Below, one piece after another: positions 41,744 through 48,943 of a stretch of 52,679 bases of DNA. Source of the stretch: JBPCQA01 sp050998615 (GTDB lineage: Bacteria; Actinomycetota; Actinomycetes; Propionibacteriales; Nocardioidaceae); the NCBI GenBank assembly GCA_050998615.1, contig JBPCQA010000042.1, positions 1 through 52,679 of the forward strand, given 5' to 3'. The translations under genes were made by a program, and so were the position numbers. How positions within the stretch are numbered: the stretch's first letter is position 1; each line of letters begins with the position of its first letter. Below the pieces are notes generated by a model that saw only the letters and a list, made by a program, of their open reading frames with translations, was not told the origin of the DNA and did not search any database.

Positions 41744-42556
41744 CTAGAACGGCGGCCACGGGATCGCGGGCCAGGTCGCGCCAGGCTCCGGCATCCGACG
41801 TTCAGCAAGCAGCGTGTCGACTCGCTTCCGCATGGCGGAAAGCTCGTCCTCGGTCAGCCATTGGGCCAGCTCCACGTGCAGGTCACCAACCAGCAAGCTA
41901 TTGAGCCGTCGAAGCGCGCTGACGTCCTCTTCGCGCAGCACGTCGTCAGCCCAGCCCCACAACACGGTGCGCAACTTGGCCTCGTCATGAAAGCAGACTC
42001 CGTGGTCGCAGCCCCAAACCGCTCCGTCCTCGTCGACAAGCACATGGCCGCCTTTGCGGTCGGCATTGTTGATGACCACGTCCAACACGGCCATTGATCG
42101 CAGCTTGGGGGCGTCGGCATGCACCAAGAGAACCGGACGATCAGCGGTGTCCACCGCTTCCAAAACGGCCAACCAACCGGTCTCGGCGAAGTCGGCGGAC
42201 ACCACGTCTACCAGCGCGTGTTGATCGGTTACCTCGATCCAGCGCTGGCACATGCCGGGGCCGAATCTGCCGTCACGCAACACCGTTGGAGGTACGACGC
42301 TCCAGCCGCCCGCCTCGGACACCACCCTGGCGGCACGCTCCCGGCCGGCGAGCGTTCCCGCCGGAAAATCCCACAGTGGCCTTTCACCGGCAACGGGTTT
42401 GTAGATGCAACCGATCGCTACCCCGTCGAGCTCGACTTGTCCCACGAACGACGCGTTCGACGCGGACACAAGTCGCCCCTCAAGCTCGAGAGTGCCGGTC
42501 CGCAAGACGGCTTCAACGGTGACATCATCTAGTGGTGTGGGCGCCTCACTCGGCAA
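41744..42556 (-). CDS. SCO1664-family protein, PI3K/HipA-like kinase fold
   Basis: Member of a trio of uncharacterised proteins found together in actinobacteria. About 270 residues. Kinase-like features: the lysine segment CIYKPVAGERPLWDFPAG, the catalytic-loop-like DVVINNADRKGGHVLVDE and the metal-binding-like WGCDHGVCFH, in the order and spacing of PI4K/HipA-type kinases. The substrate is unknown. The start is uncertain: a TTG at 42556 overlapping the DUF3090 stop is reported because no ATG or GTG has better support. It lies between DUF3090 and mshC. Confidence 0.85.
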   Translation of the reverse strand: MPSEAPTPLDDVTVEAVLRTGTLELEGRLVSASNASFVGQVELDGVAIGCIYKPVAGERPLWDFPAGTLAGRERAARVVSEAGGWSVVPPTVLRDGRFGPGMCQRWIEVTDQHALVDVVSADFAETGWLAVLEAVDTADRPVLLVHADAPKLRSMAVLDVVINNADRKGGHVLVDEDGAVWGCDHGVCFHDEAKLRTVLWGWADDVLREEDVSALRRLNSLLVGDLHVELAQWLTEDELSAMRKRVDTLLAERRMPEPGATWPAIPWPPF

Positions 42557-43178
42557 TGCGCTTGAACCCGTTCGCTCGTGGACACAGATGACCCTCCGGG
42601 TCGATGGGCCCACCACAGAATTGGCAGGGCGGACGCCCCGCCGAGACGACCGACTGCGCTCGCCGCACAAACGCCCGAGCGTACGCCGGCTCGAGCTTGA
42701 CGATCAGCACTTCGCTTGCCTCCACCTCGATCTCCATCTCCGGACCTTGATCCTCGACGAAGTCGTCCTCATTGCCGTCATCGTCTCCGTCGTCATCGGT
42801 CAACGTCTGCGTGACGACGGTCTCGTCAGAGACCGGGAAGAATTCGATGACGACAAGTCCCGCGTCGTCCTCCCAGCTTAGGGTTATGGTGCCGACCCGG
42901 AACTCTTCTTCGATGGGTTGCTCTAGCGGGTCGCCGTCCTCGAGCCCGGCCGGTGCGACCGCAGGAATGCTCGCGTCGCCGCCGCTGCGGCGTAGCGCCT
43001 CGTCGAGCAGCAGGTCCATTCTCTCCGCGAGAATCGCCACCTGCTGCTTTTCCAGTGCGACACTCGTGATTCGCGCGCCCGCGCGAGCCTGCAGAAAAAA
43101 GACACGCTGACCGGGTTGCCCCACCGTTCCGGCGACGAAACGCTCAGGCTGTTCGTAGTTGTGGACGACCATCGACAT
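42546..43178 (-). CDS. DUF3090 family protein
   Basis: Second member of the actinobacterial trio, 210 residues, function unknown. N-terminal half VVHNYEQPERFVAGTVGQPG and FFLQARAG are conserved; a strongly acidic stretch (residues about 125-150) follows; the C-terminus has CQFCGGPIDPEGHLCPRANG, a small zinc-ribbon-like motif. The ATG has a TAGGCT box six bases upstream. Its stop overlaps the SCO1664-type gene. Confidence 0.9.
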   Translation of the reverse strand: MSMVVHNYEQPERFVAGTVGQPGQRVFFLQARAGARITSVALEKQQVAILAERMDLLLDEALRRSGGDASIPAVAPAGLEDGDPLEQPIEEEFRVGTITLSWEDDAGLVVIEFFPVSDETVVTQTLTDDDGDDDGNEDDFVEDQGPEMEIEVEASEVLIVKLEPAYARAFVRRAQSVVSAGRPPCQFCGGPIDPEGHLCPRANGFKRIAE

Positions 43179-43184
43179 ACGAAA

Positions 43185-43190
43185 AGCCTA
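43185..43190 (-). promoter_or_regulatory. -10 box of the DUF3090 gene (leaderless)
   Basis: TAGGCT ends six bases before the ATG at 43178. Confidence 0.5.
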
Positions 43191-43222
43191 GCGAGCCGCC
43201 ATCGTCACAGTGTCGAGTGGCA

Positions 43223-43828
43223 CTACGTTGTGGAGGCGGTGGGAGTGGTCGGGCCGGTCGACTTGGGGGGCGTCGATTTGGTTGCACTCGGCGCGGAATA
43301 GGGCTTCATCGAGACCTGCACCTTGCGTTTGCCGATGCCCTTGCTGAGCTTGATCTTCAAAGCGTGCTGAACAGTGGATCCCCCGGGCACGCCACACTTG
43401 GGCCCGGTAAGGGAAAGCTTCACCAGCTTCTTGGTCTCCTTGACGTTGACTTCGCTCGGCTTGTCACCGAGGTGGCCTACGCATTTGGGTCCCAGCCACA
43501 ACAACCGGACGAAACGGGTCTTGGCGCTGAGGACGACAGGCTTGCGCAACGTAGGAGACTTGACCTTCTTCGTCGACTTCTTGCCGGTCGTCGCGGTCGA
43601 AGTCGGAGGGGTCGGGAGGGGAATCGTGACCACTGTCTTGACGCTGGGGTGGGGTGTGGTCTTCGATGAGCTGCCGCTCGCGCTGGGGGCCGAGCCTCCG
43701 CCACAACCACTGAGAGTCAGAGCGGCCACCGAAAGTACGGCGACAGAGAACCAGCGCCGCCTCGATGCGCGGCGACGTAGGGCGCCTCCGGAAAACGGCG
43801 CCACGAAATGGGGAATGTGTTTCAACAT
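43223..43828 (-). CDS. Hypothetical lipoprotein
   Basis: Unrecognised secreted lipoprotein of 201 residues. A long basic N-region is followed by a hydrophobic stretch and the lipobox LTLSGC (Cys42). After a Ser/Thr/Pro-rich linker comes a Lys-rich core with two Cys (GPKCVGHLG and GPKCGVPGG) that could form a disulfide, and a Pro/Thr-rich end. The ATG at 43828 is chosen for a TATGGT box seven bases upstream; ATGs at 43840 and 43885 are also open. It separates DUF3090 from the phosphatase of the same trio. Confidence 0.7.
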   Translation of the reverse strand: MLKHIPHFVAPFSGGALRRRASRRRWFSVAVLSVAALTLSGCGGGSAPSASGSSSKTTPHPSVKTVVTIPLPTPPTSTATTGKKSTKKVKSPTLRKPVVLSAKTRFVRLLWLGPKCVGHLGDKPSEVNVKETKKLVKLSLTGPKCGVPGGSTVQHALKIKLSKGIGKRKVQVSMKPYSAPSATKSTPPKSTGPTTPTASTT

Positions 43829-43835
43829 GGTGGCA

Positions 43836-43841
43836 ACCATA
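43836..43841 (-). promoter_or_regulatory. -10 box of the lipoprotein gene (leaderless)
   Basis: TATGGT ends seven bases before the ATG at 43828. Confidence 0.4.
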
Positions 43842-43929
43842 GCTCCGCACTTCGCCACATCAGCCACTGACTCGCGGGTCTTCATCGTGACCCGTGTCGC
43901 ACCAACCGGACTTCGCGGCCTGCGCAGGC

Positions 43930-44631
43930 TCAGGCTCCGGCTCCACCGCCGACCGCCGCGTCACTTGTCGTCCGTGTACGGCGCCGGCTCTTTCGTCTCG
44001 GCGTAAGCCCCGCCAAGTCACCGTGCTCGTTGACCCGCAGGACGAAAGGTCGCAAGGGGGTGTAGGAGATCACCGAAACCGAGGCCGGGTCGACCACCAG
44101 GCGCTGGAAGTGGTCAAGATGCGTGCCGACCGCATCGGCCAGGATGGCCTTGATCACATCCCCGTGGCTTACCGCGATCCACAGGGCATCCACACCCTTG
44201 GCTAGCGTGACCTGAGCATCGATGTCACGGATCGCGTCCACTGCCCTGCCCTGCATTTCACGCAACGACTCCCCAGACGGGAACGTGGCGGCGCTCGGAT
44301 GCGCTTGGACGATTTTCCACAGCGGCTCCTTGGCAAGCTTCTTCAACGCCTGGCCGGTCCAATCACCGTACCCGCATTCGGTAAGTCGCCCATCGGTAAG
44401 CAGGTCGACGGGCTTTTTCAGGGCTGCCACGATGGCCTCCCCCGTCAGCTGGCAGCGCTCGAGCGGACTCGACACCACTGACGCGATGGGCAGCTCGGCG
44501 AGCCGCGCCGCCAGCCCCGCGGCCTGCTGTCGTCCGACCTCATCGAGCAACACCCCGGGCGTTCGACCGGCGAGCAAGCCATCGTGGTTGGCAGAAGATC
44601 GGCCATGCCGGACAAGCAATACCGTCGCCAC
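43930..44631 (-). CDS. Histidine phosphatase, MSMEG_4193 type
   Basis: Third member of the trio, a phosphoglycerate-mutase-like phosphatase of 233 residues. The catalytic LVRHGRSSAN is at the N-terminus, the acid/base Glu in RLTECGYGDWTG, and the second His in IAVSHGDVIKAIL. The C-terminus is basic and disordered. The GTG at 44631 has a TATCGT box six bases upstream; the longer open frame has no family similarity. Substrate unknown. Divergent from corA. Confidence 0.9.
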   Translation of the reverse strand: MATVLLVRHGRSSANHDGLLAGRTPGVLLDEVGRQQAAGLAARLAELPIASVVSSPLERCQLTGEAIVAALKKPVDLLTDGRLTECGYGDWTGQALKKLAKEPLWKIVQAHPSAATFPSGESLREMQGRAVDAIRDIDAQVTLAKGVDALWIAVSHGDVIKAILADAVGTHLDHFQRLVVDPASVSVISYTPLRPFVLRVNEHGDLAGLTPRRKSRRRTRTTSDAAVGGGAGA

Positions 44632-44637
44632 GCGTTC

Positions 44638-44643
44638 ACGATA
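44638..44643 (-). promoter_or_regulatory. -10 box of the phosphatase gene (leaderless)
   Basis: TATCGT ends six bases before the GTG at 44631. Confidence 0.45.
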
Positions 44644-44678
44644 GACGCCAACGATCGCCAACCGAGGGACAATGGAGC

Positions 44679-45677
44679 GTGATCGTCGATTGCGCCGTCT
44701 ACCACGATGGCCACCGGATGCCCCGGATCGCAGATGAGCAGCCGGACGCCGGGTTGAATCTGACCGCCGCACTCGAAGCCGTGCACGGGGAGCATGATTT
44801 TGTCTGGGTCGGTTTGCACGAGCCGACCGACGACGAGATGAACCTGGTGGCGAAGGTGTTCCACCTGCACCCCCTCGCGGTCGAAGACGCCGTGCAAGCA
44901 CACCAGCGTCCCAAGCTTGAGCGCTACAAGGGAGAACACCTCTTCATGGTGTTGAAGACGCTGTGGTACGTCGACGAGCAAGACGCGGTCGAAACCGGTG
45001 AGATCGCCATTTTTATCAGCAAGTCCTACATCGTCACGGTCCGCCATGGCGCCGGCGCCGAGCTCGGGGTGACCCGGCGCGAGCTCGAGGAGCATCGTGA
45101 GAAGCTGGGCCACGGCCCGTTCGCCGTCCTCTACTCGATCTGTGACCGGGTGGTCGACGCCTACGCCGATGTCGCCGATTCGTTGGAGGTCGACGTCGAC
45201 GAGGTCGAGCTGTCAGTGTTTTCCGACATTCGCAACAGCGATGCCAAACGGATCTACACGCTGAAGCGGGAAGTCGCGGAGTTCCGGCGCGCGGTGATGC
45301 CGCTCCGCGAGCCGCTGACACGCCTCGCGCTCGGTCAGGTCATCGGCATCCCGGAGTCGGCGGCGGCGTTCTTCCGCGACGTCGCTGACCACGCGACCCG
45401 TGTGAACGAACAAGTCGAATCGTTGGACAATCTGTTGTCAAGCGCTCACGACGCGCATATGGCCCGCATCTCGGTGCAACAAAACGATGACATGCGCAAG
45501 ATCTCCGCATGGGTGGCGATGGCGGCTATCCCGACCATGCTGGCCGGCATCTACGGAATGAACTTCACCCACATGCCGGAGCTCGGCTGGACATTTGGCT
45601 ACCCGGCCGTGGTCTTGGTGATGCTCTCGGCCTGCCTGCTGCTCTACCGCCTCTTCAAGAAAGCCAAATGGCTATAG
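44679..45677 (+). CDS. corA: CorA-family magnesium/divalent-metal channel
   Basis: Pentameric inner-membrane Mg2+ channel, 332 residues. A large cytosolic domain (FVWVGLHEPTDDEMN, HPLAVEDAVQAHQRPKLERY) is followed by two C-terminal membrane helices; the first ends with the ion-selectivity motif YGMNF and the loop HMPELGW. The C-terminus is basic (LFKKAKWL). The GTG at 44679 starts five bases after a GACAAT sequence and has no clear ribosome site. No M-box leader is present. Confidence 0.93.
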   Translation: MIVDCAVYHDGHRMPRIADEQPDAGLNLTAALEAVHGEHDFVWVGLHEPTDDEMNLVAKVFHLHPLAVEDAVQAHQRPKLERYKGEHLFMVLKTLWYVDEQDAVETGEIAIFISKSYIVTVRHGAGAELGVTRRELEEHREKLGHGPFAVLYSICDRVVDAYADVADSLEVDVDEVELSVFSDIRNSDAKRIYTLKREVAEFRRAVMPLREPLTRLALGQVIGIPESAAAFFRDVADHATRVNEQVESLDNLLSSAHDAHMARISVQQNDDMRKISAWVAMAAIPTMLAGIYGMNFTHMPELGWTFGYPAVVLVMLSACLLLYRLFKKAKWL

Positions 45678-45707
45678 AGCCCGGCCCGAGAGGAAGCCAG
45701 GGCACAG

Positions 45708-46757
45708 TCAGGTTGCCACCCCCGCGGCCTCCACGGCCTGCGACACCTGACGTAGCGTGTGAACCCTGGCTGACAGTTCCGACTCGAAGATGGCGACCGT
45801 CAACGTCGTGACACCGGCTTCGGCGAATGCCTGCAGTCGCTCGACAACGCGCTCTTTGGATCCCAGCAGCGATGTCTGGTCAATCAGGTCATGCGGTACG
45901 GCGGCCTGCGCCGCTCGATGCTTCCCGGCCAAGAACAGGTCCTGGATTTGGCGCGCCCCGGCTTCGAAACCCATCCGGCTCGCCAGCTGGTTGTAGAAGT
46001 TCTGGGTGCGGCTGCCCATCCCGCCGACGTACAACGCCGTGTACGCACGGATAGCGTCCGCGCAAGCCTCAACGTCGTCCCCGATCGAGACCGGCACGGT
46101 CGCCGAGATGTCAAAGGCTTGCTCTTCTTGGCCGCGGCGTCTTCGGCCCAGATTGATGCTGGTCATTGCCTGAGCGGCGTGCTCCGGTGAGAAGAAGATC
46201 GCCAGCCAGCCATCCGCGATCGCACCGGCCAGCTCAAGGCTTTTCGGCCCCACCGCGGCGAGGTAGAGCGGGACGCGAGCGCGGGCCGGCCGGATGGTGA
46301 GCTTGAGCGCCTTGCCCGGCCCGTCAGGAAGCGGCAGCGTAAAGAACTCTCCCCGATAACGGACCGTGTCTCCGGCCAACGCCTGGCGGACGACGTCGAC
46401 GTACTCCCGGGTCCGCGCCAGCGGCTTGTCGAACCTGACACCATGCCAGCCTTCGGAGACTTGGGGGCCCGACACGCCGAGCCCGAGCCGGAAGCGGCCC
46501 CCACTCAACAGATCGAGGGTCGCGGCGGTCATCGCGGTCATCGCCGGCGTGCGGGCGGGAATCTGCATGATCGCTGACCCGATGTGGATGCGATTCGTCT
46601 TGGCGGCAAGGTAGCTCAACACGGTGGGTGAGTCCGAGCCATAGGCCTCGGACGCCCAGGCCACGCTGTAGCCGAGCCGGTCTGCCTCTTGAGCCAGCGC
46701 AACGTAGTCGTGCACGTTGTCACCGAGGACGTATCCCATGCTCAGGCCCAGTCTCAT
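45708..46757 (-). CDS. LLM-class F420-dependent oxidoreductase
   Basis: Luciferase-like TIM-barrel enzyme of 349 residues. MRLGLSMGYV at the start, VAWASEAYGSDSPTVLSYLA, RIHIGSAIMQIPARTPAMTAMTAATLDLLSGGRF in pieces, and LGLGVSGPQVSEGWHG are characteristic of F420-dependent members. The substrate is unknown. The ATG has a TAGGGT box six bases upstream. It is convergent with corA and not obviously linked to its neighbours. Confidence 0.88.
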   Translation of the reverse strand: MRLGLSMGYVLGDNVHDYVALAQEADRLGYSVAWASEAYGSDSPTVLSYLAAKTNRIHIGSAIMQIPARTPAMTAMTAATLDLLSGGRFRLGLGVSGPQVSEGWHGVRFDKPLARTREYVDVVRQALAGDTVRYRGEFFTLPLPDGPGKALKLTIRPARARVPLYLAAVGPKSLELAGAIADGWLAIFFSPEHAAQAMTSINLGRRRRGQEEQAFDISATVPVSIGDDVEACADAIRAYTALYVGGMGSRTQNFYNQLASRMGFEAGARQIQDLFLAGKHRAAQAAVPHDLIDQTSLLGSKERVVERLQAFAEAGVTTLTVAIFESELSARVHTLRQVSQAVEAAGVAT

Positions 46758-46763
46758 CCCACG

Positions 46764-46769
46764 ACCCTA
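46764..46769 (-). promoter_or_regulatory. -10 box of the second LLM gene (leaderless)
   Basis: TAGGGT ends six bases before the ATG at 46757. Confidence 0.5.
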
Positions 46770-46805
46770 GTGTCGTGTATGGAACGTGCAGCAGGCGTGA
46801 CCGAA

Positions 46806-46840
46806 ACGGCGGGCTCCCGACGATCCAGGAAACCCGCCGT
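46806..46840 (-). terminator. Hairpin terminator after the pirin gene
   Basis: Arms ACGGCGGG and CCCGCCGT around a 19-base loop, followed on the minus strand by TTTC. It lies 25 bases after the pirin stop and before the LLM gene promoter. Confidence 0.6.
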
Positions 46841-46864
46841 CAATCAGCGCGGACTGTTTGCTGG

Positions 46865-47845
46865 TCAGCTTTGGTCGCGGGGCACATGTGGCATCACCGC
46901 GTCGGCCGGCACCACACCGAGTCGCCCAGCCTGGTAATCCTCAAGAGTCTGGCGCAACTGCTCGTTGGTGTTCATCACGAACGGTCCGTAATGCGCCATC
47001 GGTTCACGGATCGGTTCGCCGCCCAACAAGATGACCTCCAGCGAGCTCGTCCGGCTGTCCTGCACACCGTCGGCGCCGATCGTGATGCGGTCGCCCGGTC
47101 CGAACACGGCAAGCTGTCCGGCGTGTATCGGCGCGGACGCGGGGCCTACCGTCCCGGATCCCGCCATCACGTAGGCGAGGGAGTTGTAGGTCGGCTTCCA
47201 CGGCATCGACAGCCGCGCACCCGCTGTGATCGAGGCGTGCAGCAACGTGATCGGCGTGTGCGTCGCACCTGGACCCACGTGACCGTCGATGTCACCAGCG
47301 ATCACCCGGAGCAGGGAGCCTGCGTCCGCGCTGCTCAGCAGCAACACCTGGGAAGCCTCGAGCGGCTGGTACTTGGGGACCAGGAACTTGTCCTTCGCGG
47401 GCAGGTTTACCCAGAGCTGGAAGCCGTGGAACAGGCCACCGGACTCGACGAGGGATTCCGGCGGTGTCTCAATATGCAACAGACCCGACCCGGCCGTCAT
47501 CCATTGGGTCGCACCCTCGGTGATGACGCCACCGCCGCCATGGCTGTCTTGGTGGATGAACTGGCCTTCGACCAGATAGGTGACCGTCTCGAAGCCACGG
47601 TGAGGGTGCCAGTTGGTGCCTTTGGGCTCGCCCGCGGCGTAATCGACCTCGCCCATGTGGTCCATCATGATGAAGGGGTCGAGATAGCGATACGCAATGC
47701 CGGCCATGGTCCGGCGTACCGGGAAGCCCTCCCCCTCGTAACCGCTCGGTGCCGTGGAAATCGCCACCACCGGCCGCTCGACATCTCCCAGCCCGGCCGT
47801 CTTTACTCTGGGCAGAGTCAGTGTGTCTGCCGTAACCGCAGCCAT
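46865..47845 (-). CDS. Pirin-family protein
   Basis: Bicupin iron protein of 326 residues; some pirins act as quercetin dioxygenases or redox-sensing regulators. The N-terminal cupin holds the metal ligands in NWHPHRGFETVTYLVEGQF (two His and a further His and Glu in the fold), with DPFIMMDHMGEVDY before it and LLHIETPPE after. The ATG at 47845 has AAGGAGG eight bases upstream; the ATG at 47884 would place a palindromic operator inside the gene and lacks a ribosome site. Confidence 0.9.
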   Translation of the reverse strand: MAAVTADTLTLPRVKTAGLGDVERPVVAISTAPSGYEGEGFPVRRTMAGIAYRYLDPFIMMDHMGEVDYAAGEPKGTNWHPHRGFETVTYLVEGQFIHQDSHGGGGVITEGATQWMTAGSGLLHIETPPESLVESGGLFHGFQLWVNLPAKDKFLVPKYQPLEASQVLLLSSADAGSLLRVIAGDIDGHVGPGATHTPITLLHASITAGARLSMPWKPTYNSLAYVMAGSGTVGPASAPIHAGQLAVFGPGDRITIGADGVQDSRTSSLEVILLGGEPIREPMAHYGPFVMNTNEQLRQTLEDYQAGRLGVVPADAVMPHVPRDQS

Positions 47846-47867
47846 CCTCGGTGCCTCCTTGATGGAA

Positions 47868-47881
47868 GTTGAATATTCAAC
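47868..47881. promoter_or_regulatory. 14-bp palindrome in the pirin leader
   Basis: GTTGAATATTCAAC is a perfect palindrome 23 bases before the pirin ATG, just downstream of a -10-like TATAGC on the minus strand. Its form resembles MarR-family operators. No such regulator is encoded in the window. Confidence 0.6.
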
Positions 47882-47917
47882 CATATGCTATAACGCTACG
47901 TGCGGCGCAGTATTCCC

Positions 47918-47930
47918 CTTAAGAGCCCGC
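47918..47930 (+). repeat. CTT(N)AGAGCCCGC intergenic motif, copy 4
   Basis: CTTAAGAGCCCGC in the divergent gap between pirin and the aldo/keto reductase. Confidence 0.4.
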
Positions 47931-47949
47931 TCAAGCGATCCTTGGTCGC

Positions 47950-47955
47950 TAGGGT
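47950..47955 (+). promoter_or_regulatory. -10 box of the aldo/keto reductase gene (leaderless)
   Basis: TAGGGT ends seven bases before the ATG at 47963. Confidence 0.5.
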
Positions 47956-47962
47956 CTGACGC

Positions 47963-48931
47963 ATGTTGCGTCGCTACCTCGGCACCTCAGGCTTGCAGGT
48001 GTCCCGACTTGCTCTGGGCACTATGACGTGGGGCACCGACACCGCAGCGTACGAGGCACAGGCGCAGTTGCGTGCGTTCGTGGATGCGGGAGGCACGTTG
48101 CTCGACACGGCGGCGGCGTACGGCCACGGTGCCAGCGAGTCGCTCATCGGCAAACTGATCGCCACCGTCGTCGACCGTGACGATCTCGTGCTGGCCACGA
48201 AGGCCGGGACTGCGACCCGGGACGGCCGACGAGTCGTCGACGTCTCGCGCGTCGCGCTCTTGCGCACGCTTGACGCATCACTTGCTCGCCTGGGTGTGGA
48301 CCACGTCGACCTTTGGCAGCTGCAGGGATGGTCCGACGATGTGCCGCTTGAGGAGACCATGACCGCACTCGACGCCGCGCAGACGTCCGGCCGAGCCCGG
48401 TACGTCGGCGTCTCCAACTACGCCGGCTGGCAGACCGCCCGCGCAGCCACCCATCAGCTCTCGCTGCCCGGACGCGCGCGACTGGTGTCCACCCAGGTGG
48501 AATATTCGTTGCTGCAAAGAGGAATCGAGCGGGAGGTGGCCCCGGCTGTCGAGGCCCTGAGGATGGGGATCCTGCCCTGGGCTCCGCTCGGCCGCGGCGT
48601 GCTGACAGGCAAATATCGCAACGCGGTCCCTGCGCATTCGCGCGCCGCGGCACCCACGTTCGAGAAGTACGTGGGTGTGCACCTCACGCCAGTCGCCAGT
48701 CGGGTTGTCGAGGCGGTCTGTCGGGCCGCAGAGGGCCTCGACCTCACCCCGGGTCAAGTTGCGCTCGCCTGGGTCCGAGACCAGCCGGATGTCGTCGCGC
48801 CGATCGTGGGAGCCCGAACCGTCGCACAGCTTCAGGAGTCGCTGGCCGCCGAAAATGTCACTCTTCCCGATGAAATCGCGGCCGCGCTCGACGACGTGTC
48901 GGCCCCGGAGCTCGGGTATCCCGAGGTTTGA
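47963..48931 (+). CDS. Aldo/keto reductase with altered catalytic His
   Basis: NADPH-type TIM-barrel reductase family member of 322 residues. GTLLDTAAAYGHGASE carries the catalytic Asp and Tyr, LATKAG the Lys. The usual His of the tetrad (DLYQLH in relatives) is replaced by Gln in DLWQLQGWSDD. The cofactor-binding stretches YVGVSNYAGWQ, QVEYSLLQRGIE and PIVGARTVAQLQESL are normal. Activity may be changed or lost; related beta-subunit-like proteins also lack tetrad residues. Convergent with the GH15 gene, 12 bases apart. Confidence 0.88.
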   Translation: MLRRYLGTSGLQVSRLALGTMTWGTDTAAYEAQAQLRAFVDAGGTLLDTAAAYGHGASESLIGKLIATVVDRDDLVLATKAGTATRDGRRVVDVSRVALLRTLDASLARLGVDHVDLWQLQGWSDDVPLEETMTALDAAQTSGRARYVGVSNYAGWQTARAATHQLSLPGRARLVSTQVEYSLLQRGIEREVAPAVEALRMGILPWAPLGRGVLTGKYRNAVPAHSRAAAPTFEKYVGVHLTPVASRVVEAVCRAAEGLDLTPGQVALAWVRDQPDVVAPIVGARTVAQLQESLAAENVTLPDEIAAALDDVSAPELGYPEV

Positions 48932-48943
48932 GCCCGCTGGTGT

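Noticed and set aside
44667..44678. Leaderless promoter for corA
   Set aside because: GACAAT lacks the initial T of TANNNT and stands only five bases from the GTG; left out of the leaderless list.
47846..47884. Extended start of the pirin gene at ATG 47884
   Set aside because: The extra residues are not family-like, the stretch holds a perfect operator-like palindrome, and the ATG at 47845 has a strong ribosome site.
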